Source of the DNA: Bugula neritina
Lineage: Eukaryota; Bryozoa; Gymnolaemata; Cheilostomatida; Bugulidae
Assembly: GCA_964035545.1 (NCBI GenBank)
Contig: OZ037767.1
Location: 21,386,628-21,450,627 of the forward strand
Length of the DNA: 64,000 nucleotides
Direction of reading: 5' to 3'
In this document: positions 34,220 to 46,100 of the stretch, piece after piece
Position numbering within the stretch: the stretch's first letter is position 1
Layout: every line of letters begins with the position of its first letter
Position numbers and translations under genes: made by a program
Notes under the pieces: model-generated
Database searches by the model: none
The model's input: the letters and a program-made list of their open reading frames with translations, nothing else
Told to the model about the DNA's origin: nothing

Positions 34220-37200
34220 CTAAAGGAACGTACAGCTGTGTTACCACGGAAACCATACCAACATTGTAGGTCAAGGTAGAAGAGGTTGAATGGTGAATTA
34301 GTATTAAATATTACAAATACATACACAATAACTGCAGGATGCAGTGTTATAGCAATCTGACTTGACAAGAATGTAGGAGTTTATCAGTCAACTGGTCATG
34401 TGATGTGTGAGTGAGTAAGCTATGAACTATGTGATGATGAGTGTTGAATGAAAGTAGATTAAGACTTTGAGAGTACATGGATGAGTAAACACGATATGGA
34501 TAGACACTACAGTCTTGGAATAGAGCATGATGTCAGAGAATAATGTATTATTCAAAGTAAGACTGATTCATTACTGTGTTGCTATGGTTACCACTACTAA
34601 GAACTTTACTGGTGCCTTAACCTACTCACATCTCCTTCAAACATCCTCCTTGAAAGCTACTCACAATAAATACTGCATATATTACATGTAAACATAATTG
34701 CATAAATAAATACAATGGTATTATATATAAACATAACTGAGTACATACATGTGCATACTGTATGTATTCTTATACAATAAACTCTTCTGAAATAGCCTTG
34801 TGATAGAAACAATGGAAACAGACAAAGATGACAGCCCTAATGGGTCACACCCACGCACAATGTATATAATAAGTTTACATTTTAAGTCTGGTATATTGAT
34901 TTTATCTCATAGTGATAGTTGCCAACAGGTTTGCCACATGTGACCGTGACTTTAATAGAATATGTGTAAACAAGTTAGCAGTAATAGTATATATGTATAT
35001 AGGGTAGCATTGTTGACAAATTACTAATTAAAACTAAGGCAATAATATAAGTCAGAAACAGTAGCAGCAGCATTAAAAGCAGTAGCTTATACTTAAACTA
35101 CGTGTTGCAAGCATTAGTCAAAATCTAAACAGTTCTTTCCTAGTCTGAGTCCCCATTTAAGCTGAACAACTAAACAAGTTATGAAATTGAATGATATGCC
35201 ATTGTCTGAGGGGCTAAGCCTAAAGGAGGACAAATAATTACAAGCAGTGAACATGACTATTTGGCTTAGTCTTACAAGGAGTAGCACTATCAGTTATAGT
35301 TATTACTTAGTCAGTGAGTGTGACACTGTGATTAACACTAATTATGAGTACAGGCATTACTATAATTTACTGATACTTTTAGCCATTAAAGGATTGCTCT
35401 ATCTTAGTTTATTACAATCACATTATAATTATGAACTATAATCTAATGTGTATGCAAACAATTGTGACTTTGCAAAGGGATATATGCCTAGAAAACAGCT
35501 TTTCAAAATTCCAATTTTGAGGGAGGTAAAATTTTCAGCCATGAAAAAGAATAGCCTAATACGTGACGTGTGAACGCCAGTAACTATGCTGCACGTGCTA
35601 ACTATAACGCTAGTATTCAAGGTTGCTGAGCGCAACATCAACCAATAACGCTCAAGCAGTTACAGTGCGCTATATAGGTCAGCTTTGGTGCGCCCGTAAT
35701 ATTGCACAATCTGACCTAGTTTAGATCGATCGCAGGCATTCATCCTAAAGAATGCATGTTTTTGCAATGCTTTTTTCTATGTTTACAAGCAAAATATGGC
35801 CTAATGTTATCACATACATGTTATTTAACATGTCAAAAAACTATAGATTGAGATAATTCACATTTGCACTTCTATTAATATACAAATTACGAGCTGAAAG
35901 ATCACATCTCACAGTCATATTTCTATAGTTATTCATTTGTATAGTCACGTGACCAGCAGGAATGCTGGCGCTGTTACGTCACATTTCCCAGCTCATTTCA
36001 AAATCGGCGTTTTGGCTGTTACCAATCTACACCCTCAACTTCAACTAACTTTTTCTACCTTTGGTCAAATGCTTTTTGTCAATGCATGCTTAGAAAAACA
36101 CAATATTATGTGTGTTTGACCTAAATGGCCATTTATTAGACAAGATAGAGCAATCCTTTAAGCTTAGAGTTAATTATGACACATTGATTTTAGATTACAT
36201 GAGCTGCCACCAACTAATCTAATGCTTACATTTGCAGTAAGTTTGTGAACATACATATTTCAATTTAAAGTTGTATTTTCAAATATCTGATAATGATGCT
36301 ACCTACTCTAAAAGATAAAACTGCAAAAGATACATTGATTGTATTGATACACCCGACATCTTTCACTTACAGTTAAACTATAAAGTTGTAATTGGCTTTT
36401 AATAATTAATCACTTAAAAACACGTATTACTACTAATACAAATATGAGTATCAGTATTACCATCAAACTAGGTGTGAGTATTAGTATAGTGGCATAATCA
36501 TAATCAGTTATTTTATTGATGGTCATAATTTGATACTATGATTATATTATTTATTTATTTATTGTGATTATCCTTATGAATGTCGTTCTAGGACATTAGT
36601 GAGTTATCATCAGACATGTAAATGTTTACCAGTACTTTTACAATTTAAGTTCACCACTTTAACTTGAAGTTTATGTACTTGTACTAAGCTTATCATTTTA
36701 AGTTTTATGATGATGATCATCATTTTAAATATCATAACCGCCGGCATCACTATTAGCATCATTATTATACAGTATTAATAATAATGATAAAATTCAGAAT
36801 TAAATTTGATACTAATCATAGCCATGATGATAACCATGATAAATAACTTCAAGTTGAACTTTTACTTTTAGAGACATATATATTAATATTTAGTTTTATT
36901 AAGTTTAACCTTTAGTTTTACATTGAGTTTAACATCATGATTATCATAATTATTACTATTAGTCATTATGATTATTATTTGACTAAAATTGTGAATGTTA
37001 ATCGTAACCATAATGATAATTATCATCATTATCATTGCAATTAATTTAAAATTTAATGAGTTATACCTATGCCTAGCTCCATGGTAACCAATATCACTAT
37101 TAGTATTAGTATTACTATTAGTTTTAGTATTACTATTAGTATTACTAATATTATTAATATTAGTAATACTTATACTATTAATATTAACTAATACTATTAT

Positions 37201-37912
37201 TATTAAGTACCTATACTACTACTAGTATTGCCTGTATTGGGTACTTACTTTTACTCTTATTCTTAGTCTTATCACTATCAGTTTCAGTTAGCATTAATTA
37301 TCAATATTAGTATGGGTATGATATTTCATACGATTATAATTATGACTAGTATTATGATTATAATTATCATCATGACTATCAATATCATTAATTCATTATT
37401 AAGAATAAGACATTATCATTTATTCATTATGATTATGTTAGTGTTACTGTTGGAATTTTATTAATTATTTATTCTACAGAGTATTCAACTTTAGTCTTTA
37501 CTACTATAACAGCAAACATATTTAACAATTGCTATGCCTATACGTGCTGCTGAGCTGAATAGCTAAGCTTAATGAGATGTATTTAAATATTCTACTGCCC
37601 AATGAACTGGAAATGATATTTCTAGTTCGGTGCTGCTGCCTATTCAATGAAACATTTTCATTTTGACTTCACTGATTAACCACGCCTACTTATAGTTTCG
37701 CTTCTTTTCTTTCAAAAGAGAAGTGAACTCCGAATCTTAGAGAAACTAATCGCTTGTCCCATCACTCGTTTTAAGGCCCTTTTGAGCCCAATCTGCAGCA
37801 CAACTATACAAGGGCGGCAGTCGGCACGCTGATAGTTTTTGAATATTAACAGTTATGCAAGAAAGTGGTAGCCACTAGCCAGTAGTCAAAATTTGAAGAA
37901 AATGGTGGTGTA
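34220..37912. other. Gene-free region
   Basis: AT-rich sequence with TATTAG-type simple repeats near 36440-37200 and no exon-like open frame. A duplicated unit with ACAGTACAAGAAGTACTACA at 33357 and 33387 lies just outside it, in intron 1 of the neighbouring gene. Confidence 0.45.
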
Positions 37913-38091
37913 TCATGGAAACTTAGCACCAATCTTAGAGTCGTAGGTGCTACAAGCCCTCAGGCATTTCACTCTCATGAAGTGAGACGCTAGAACAAGA
38001 TAATATTCTGCCATTCCCATTGCTTCGGATTGCGTAAATAAATTTTTCGCATTCAATGTCTGGGAACGCAGTGCATACACCAGCCTTCTGA
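37913..38091 (-). CDS. Exon-like open frame, possible terminal exon
   Basis: A good acceptor (TATTTTTATTGTTCAG) is followed by an open frame starting RLVYALRSQTLNAKNLFTQ and ending with IGAKFP and TGA at 37913. Its base composition is richer in GC than the surroundings. I recognise no family and found no upstream partner exon, so this may be a chance frame or the 3' end of a small gene. Confidence 0.25.
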
Positions 38092-39283
38092 ACAATAAAA
38101 ATATTTTTGTTACTTTATTTCAAGCTATAATTTAAAATTATCTTTAAGGCAAAATACAGTAGAAAAAGGATAAGTCTACATATCAAGTTGAGAAATTATT
38201 CAACTGTCAGTTTTGAAAATAAATCATTAAATATAGTCATTTGTGGGTTGTATCTGCGCAATCTAAGGCTTTTCATATAGTTTATTACCTCACCTATCTC
38301 CGCTTTGTCCTGTTCGGACATATCATATAGTGCATCTTATATATTGCATAGTGTATATTATAATATATTACATCATGTATATTATTTATTGTATAACTTA
38401 TATATTATATGTATTTGACTTTTCTAAAACAAAGCATTTAATAGACGTCACAAAAGAGTGTGGAAAAGTAAAGAGCTAAGAATAGAAACTAAGCAATTTA
38501 GAAACTGGCTACCTTACTATAATATAATATGGGTATATAATTATGAATTACTTGTAAACATCACATTGGAATTTTTAAGTGATTTCATTGACATTGTCTC
38601 CAAACTATCCCCCGGATAAAATGATAGGACCATGTCTCTAGTCCATGTGATGGTGCTGGAAAAGTCAAAGCTACATCAAATTGCTGTTGCTAAAATATCA
38701 ACTGTGTTGGGTTGCTTATCTTTTTAGGATAGAATCGTATTGTTTGCGTTAAATTCGTTACAAGTAAGAAAACTTACATTTGCCTCAAAAAAAAAAGATT
38801 TATAAAGACTTTAACTCAAATGTTTTTAAAAACCCTATATGTTCGCCACCTCAGTTGGACTGAACTGCAGCTTTTAATTACGCCACTTGGCAAACAACCA
38901 TTCGCCATGCAGTGTCAGCATTGGTGTCAAATTGTAAAACTATTGCTGCTGAAAAACTATTTGAATTCTAAAAAAACCCTGGACTTTCACAATGAACATA
39001 GACCCATCATATCACTGTGTTAACTGTGCTTGTGCATCTGCTAGCTAGCAAACAATGAGCTTGCCAAAACTTGAATTAAACTGTCTTATGTTTATATCCA
39101 CACTTTTTGCTCCTCTACTTTTTTCACAACAGATTTTTGCTTTCATCGCATTTTCTTGTGTATAATTTTTCTACTATAACTTTGAGTATGAAGTTTTACC
39201 ATACTATACTGTTGTATGATATATGATATATATAATACACATATCACGCAATATACAATACGTATATACGTATTACGTATATA

Positions 39284-39333
39284 AACGTATATACAATATA
39301 TAGTATATATATACTATATATTGTATATACGTT
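39284..39333. repeat. Perfect 50-bp palindrome
   Basis: The 25 bases AACGTATATACAATATATAG plus TATAT are followed immediately by their exact reverse complement. There is no spacer, so it could extrude as a cruciform. It sits in a larger AT-rich tract with further partial palindromes (39240-39370). Confidence 0.95.
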
Positions 39334-39996
39334 ATGTATTATGTACTGTATATTATATATATCGTATATTATATAAGATATAATGAGCTGTCAATTGCAG
39401 AAGTGGAGTTAATATCAGATTTTACTATTAAATATGCACTTAACTTATTAGCTATGGCATGTACTTTTAATGCATTTTAACATTAATCAAAATAATATAT
39501 AAACTGAAATGATAAAATTGTCTATATCATATATTTTTATAAGAGATATTATATATGCGGTTAATGTATATAATACAATCAGTACATGTTGTTTCATACA
39601 GTTTGCACACAAACAATATAAAAAACATCCATATGATTGAATGAACAATATTATTTGAATTATTGAATTATGCATAAAAAGTCATTATATAAGTTAAAAT
39701 TGCAAAAAGTTTCCTTGTTTATATTATACCTCTGTACACCTTTTTATACTCCTATTCACTTACGTAGATATCAAAATGCAGTATCAAAATAATAAAAACA
39801 AAATGCTATTCATGGTAAAAATTTACAGAAAATTTACCAGAAAACCACTTTTCAACAGTAACAGCTTTTAACTGATACTCAACAATAATATTATAATAAT
39901 AAACATATATAAATGGATAAAATTAATGCTTTAGGAAAAGAATATACTGCCTATATATACAAGTAGCAAGGGTAGAAAAATATCAGAAGTATCTGT

Positions 39997-40002
39997 TTTA
40001 TT
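39997..40002 (-). terminator. Putative polyadenylation signal of the Hv1-like gene
   Basis: TTTATT on the plus strand (AATAAA on the minus strand), about 185 bp beyond the stop codon at 40188. Confidence 0.4.
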
Positions 40003-40187
40003 GCATCATAGAAAATGTGGTGAATACGTATAAGTAGCTGTTAATTTTCTGGTTAGACATGATTTTTAAATATTATAAAAGAATAACTGTATTGGCAAAA
40101 CTCTGATGAGACTTGGAGTTGCTTATCCTCGCCATCATAGTCCTTATTATAACTAGTCAGCAGTGCATAGGCGGGACAAGGGGCGCT

Positions 40188-43100
40188 TCACATGAGAATT
40201 GTGTGTGTATCGTCAGCACTAGTTATACTAATCTTTGGCAGCCTAAATGGAGAGGCAGCTGGTGAGTTGTCGGCAGGCATCACAGAGTTCTCCTCACTAC
40301 TAACACCATCGGTAGCAGTAAGAGCAGCAGTTGTGACCTCAGCCAGTGCTCCAGTGCAACTGCCTGATTGGTCACTGACAGGGGAGGAAATCACACCGTT
40401 TTGGTCAAGTGCGGAGCGCGACATACACTCATTTTCTTCTCGGGTGATGAGACCGTTGGACTCCAACTGGGCAGGAAGTGATGTCACGACAGCAGTTGGC
40501 GGCGCAAAGCTGACACCAGTCTTGCAGGTTTCATCTTCTATAATCAGTTCAGTCTCTTGACGTAAAACTGGTGCTACTTTTTTAATGTCATGACAACCGT
40601 ATGCCATCTTATCATCGTTGCCATAATGACCATCTGCTGGAGGGATGTGGCGGTGAGGGAGGTCATTACTTCCAGGACTATCTTTCTCACTGATGTTTCC
40701 ACTATCATTTTCACCGCTGCTACTGGTGCTGTCATTTTCACCGCAGCTGCCTTCATCATCTTCGAATGCGGAATTGCTGTGACCTTGCGTGGCCTCTGTC
40801 ATCCTTTTGCCAGTCTCAACTTTACCCACATCTTGTTTGCTGCTCTGGTCAACTATGATTACACCGCTGTCAGTTCTATTGAATGCTGACTTGCTAGAAT
40901 TGGGGGCTGTGGTGTTGGACTGATTGTCTGCCGGTCTTTCTGTCTCAGATTCTGTAGTCTCATCTATTACTGTGTGGCGCTGGGCTCTGAGGGCAGCCTC
41001 CGCTAAGATGGGAGGTTCGTCATACACCTCAAACTCTATGTTAGACACTGACCCCGCCTATCAAATATACCAAGAGCATTTGCACGTGAGATGTGTATGC
41101 TAGAATAACAGTGACTGAACTAGAGTAGTAGCGACTAAACTAGAGTAGGAGTGACTGAACTAGAGTAGGAGTGACTGGACTAGAGTAGGAGTGACTGAAC
41201 TAGAGTAGTAGTGACTGAATTAGAGCAGTAGTGGCTGAATAGTAGTGGCTAGAGTAGTAGTGACTAGACTAGAGTAGTGTTGACGCAGAAATGCATTTGC
41301 TAAAGAATGAATGCAATTTAGACATACGAATACGCAGCAGACCCAAGTTTACATTGCTGGAATAAACTGGCAGCACCAAAATCTAACTCTAGTCTGAAGC
41401 ACGCAAAATCAAACCCAATCTGAATGCATTCAGCTCACGATTAAAACCTGCATGACATTGCCTTGAAGTACACAGCATCATGCAAATGTCACTCAGCTTT
41501 GTTGAAAATAATTACTTGCTGGCAGAACTGCGCGGATTAAACATGAGAACACAGGCTAAACTACTGAAACTCTTGATGCAGTGGAGAGAGCCAGGATCAG
41601 AGTGAAGAACTATGACATACATTCACTTGATTAACAATGGTCTGATTTTATGTAATAATAGTTTAGGTCTGTAGGTTTGAAAATCAAGGGTCAAAATTAC
41701 TAACCAACAAAATGATTTTCTACGGAGCTGTTGTTAAGAGATGAGAGTAGCGCATATAGTGGATACTAGTAGAAGCAATAATAAACTTAGTAGTAGATAT
41801 AGTGATGGATAGTTGTAGTATGTGGCCTATAGATATTGGACTGTATATTCTCACCAAAAGCACCATGCATTGCGATCAATCTTACAACACAACTGTTAAG
41901 CTACTGGAAGGGAAGAAAACTCAAACAAATAACCCATATTTCTACCAAGTACCTATACATCAATGTCATCAACCTCTTCCTCAACCTTCAACAGCCCCAC
42001 AACAACTTTACAGCAGGTAAATATGTGTCTATATACTATGATACAATATGTAATGCAGATATGTATCAAGCTAGCATGACACCTGGGACACGATATAATA
42101 TAGTATGATTTGTAATATGATATGTGATATGTACTGCGTTTCCATTGCTTCGAATGAATTCGTACCACGGTGCTTGTACGCATGGATTTGTGGTTGCGGT
42201 TTGCATTAAGTTATGATTGTGGTTTCATTCGATGCAACTGTTTCCAAACATCAAATGAAAAATCCATTCGGACAATACAAAACAATGGACTCACAGTGAT
42301 TATGCATGATGTGGTGCAGATATGATGCAGGTATGTAGCGGATAGGATGTAGCTCACACGGAACTCACCTGAGAAATCTTCCCAGAGCCAAACCTCTTTT
42401 TCTTCAGCTCAGATAAGCCGTCTCGAACTTTCTTAGAAATTCGGGTGAGTCCACCGGCATCACTGGCAGCTCTCTGTCTGAACTGTGAGCTGCCGGATTC
42501 TGATTGAACAGCTGCCACCTGCTTGAGGTCGTGACACATCGTCTCATCACCGATCATAGACGGTCTCCTTGACCTGTTGTATCCGGTAACGTTGAGTTTG
42601 TTAAGACTGGAGCAGGAGACACTGTGAATGTAATATAAGATACAATGTAATATAAGATACAGCACAATATAATATAATATACCATAATATAATATTAAAA
42701 TACAATATAAGATACAATATAATATAAGATACGATGCAATGCAATACAAGATATATGATATAGGATATAATACACTGTAAGATATAATATAAACATAATA
42801 TTTCATATAATAGTAAAACATAATATGGGATATATGTTATATAATACTCAATATAATGTACAATATAATCTATAATATAATAACGTATATAATATAGTAG
42901 TGTAATATTAAATATAAGGGTGTACTATAAAATGTAATAGAATATTTAATATCATATATACTATATTAGTATAATATAATATATACTATAGCTAAATAAT
43001 ATGTAGTAAAATATATAATGAAACAGTGCTATATAACACGTAACATAATAGTAGAGTAATGCCATGTATAATAAAAGTGCAAACTGTAAACTGTAACAAA

Positions 43101-46100
43101 ATTTATAATATAATAGCAAAAATATAGTAACATTTTAATGTAACATAATATAATATATATTATGATGTGAATATATTCCAAAGTGGAGCACAATGATATT
43201 ATAAGTGTACAAACTATTGTTAAGGAATGCACAGCTATTAGTGTCTCATATTGTATTGTATTACACATAATGTACTGCACACACTGTATTATAATACGTA
43301 GTATTACACACGATGTTTTACACACAGTATATTATAATAATATATAGTATTACACACACTGCACTAGACACACTACATTACACATATTGTATTACACACA
43401 GTATCACACATATTGTATTATACACACTGTATTATACACACTGTGTATTACACACGTGTCTATACATACTCATCATTTGCTTGGCTGGATGAAGCAGTGA
43501 GCTTAGACTTACGGCTAAAGTCAAAATGTCTGTAGTAGTTGATAATAAGTGAAACAGCTAAAGAATTTGCCTGAACAATACAGGAACTCTAACTAATCGT
43601 TTATTTTACTTTGAACTATAAACATCAATTTTACTAATATAACCATTTATCTAAACAATTCTTGTGAACTTTAAACTACGTGGCTTTAAACTTAATTTCA
43701 CCTAAATTTTTAACGAAATGCAGCCAGTCCTTCACAAGTTTCAATTCAACTTGTTCTATTAATTAAGTCAAGTTAGTGCTTTAGGCAAGTTGGTTTTTGT
43801 CAATTATTTTTAAACATTTGAGTTTTGAATATATTGCGCGTGTAACCAGCAACTTTTATTTATTATATAGAAGCCATAAAGGTAGGTAGGGTAGTAGAGG
43901 GTAGGATAGTAGAGGGTAGGGTAGTTGAGAATATTTATAAACAATGAGTAACCTATAATAGTTACTACGTTACGCTCTACTTACACTCTATCTACCACCA
44001 CATAGAACACAGTACAGAGATAACAGACGTGAAGGAAGCAAGAAAAAGATTAAATGGAAAAAGGTTCCGACCAAAAATAAAGTGCATTGGCACTGCAATG
44101 TGGGCTAACATTGACTGTTATAATATGTAGATCTAAATGATACAACAATCAACAGCTATGTAATAGAGCTATCTACTTGTGTCAAACTCTCCAAATTTAT
44201 ATTAGCGTTGGTTAGTATGATGTTGCTTTGTAACCCAGCAACCTACCAAACCGTGCCTGTATGAACAGCTATCTTTGGAACTAGGAGACAAACCAATAAC
44301 TGCATGCAGACCTACATAGTGTGACTATACAAAGCTAACCTATGCAGTGTGACTATACAAAACTATCCTACACCATGTGACCACACAAAGTTTATTTATA
44401 CCACGTGACATTACAAAGCTAGCATACAAATACCATACAGACATATAGGATACATATCATACAAAGATAACTTATATATAGTGTGACCAAACAAAGCTAG
44501 CTTATACAGTGTGACCATACAAAGCTGGCTTATACAGTGTGACCATACAAAGCTAGCTTATACAGTGTGGCCATACAAAGCTAACTTATACAGTGTTACC
44601 AGACAAAGCTAGCTTACACAGTGTGACCACATAAAACTAGCTTATACAGTGTTACCATACAAAGCTAGCTTATACAGTGTGACCATACAAAGATAACTTA
44701 TACAGTGTGACCATACAAAGCTAACTTATACAGTGTTACCACACAAAGCTAGCTTATACAGTGTGACCATACAAAGATAACTTATACAGTGTGACCATAC
44801 AAAGCTAACTTACGTGGCTATTTTTGTGTTTATGTGCAAGAGCTGAGCCATCATATTTTTGAGACCAGCTTTAGTTGAAGAGACGGAGGTTTTACTCAGC
44901 ACCTGTGCCGAAACAATCTCCTGCTCATCAGCACCGTAACTCTTAGCCAAACCTCTCAACCTCTTCACTTCGGCCTGCAGATCTGCGGTTTCCAGCGCAT
45001 ACTGCCTGTATTTCAATACATTATTATAATGAGTATGAAAACTTGCAGTGTTTACAGTCACTAGCCCTGTGAGAACATCATAATAATTATTATAATTCAC
45101 ACTATAATATAGTATTGTGTTATTTACAGTATAAAGTAGGTTTTATATCATAATACACAGTATATACTATTTTGAGATACCAACTAACTTGTTTTTATCC
45201 TCAGCAAGTTTTTTGGATTTTCTCAAGACTCGTAGTCTGAACATCGTCCTAGCTCTCGAGGTAAGCACCATCGCTGTAAAGTAAATATGATGTACAGTAA
45301 ATACCATATGATATGCTGTATAGTAGCTATTATATTATATGCTGTAGCCTATAGTAAATATACTATATTAAATGTTGTATAGTAAATAGTATATTAAATA
45401 CTGCACAGTAAATCATGTGTTATTGCGTATATACTGTACAGTGAATGTTATTGTGTATATACTGTACAGTGAATGTTATTGTGTATATACTATACAGTGA
45501 ATGTTATTGTGTATATACTGTACAGTGAATGTTATTGTGTATATACTATACAGTGAATGTTATTGTGTATATACTGTACAGTGAATGTTATTGTGTATAT
45601 ACTATACAGTGAATGTTATTGTGTATATACTGTACAGTGAATGTTATTGTGTATATACTATACAGTGAATGTTATTGTGTATATACTGTACAGTGAATGT
45701 TATTGTGTATATACTATACAGTGAATGTTATTGTGTATATACTGTACAGTGAATGTTATTGTGTATATACTATACAGTGAATGTTATTGAGTATATACTG
45801 TACAGTGAATGTTATTGTGTATATACTATACAGTGAACGTTATTGTGTATATAATGTGCTAGTAAACATACGCTCACCATTCAATATTCTGATGACCCTC
45901 CAAATAAGAAAAACTATGAGCACTGTTTGACCAAATCCTTGAGTGAAGTTAACATCAGTGACTGCCCAGTCCAATGAGAAAGATATTATGATGACAATGC
46001 CGTCTATTACCTGCATTATGTAATATATTATAATGACAATACCTTCTATTACATATTTTATGTAATATATTATGATGACAATACCATATGTTATAAGCTG

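Noticed and set aside
40192-40889. Plus-strand frames opposite the last Hv1-like exon
   Set aside because: Antisense shadows of a GC-richer real exon whose phase connects to the upstream exons.
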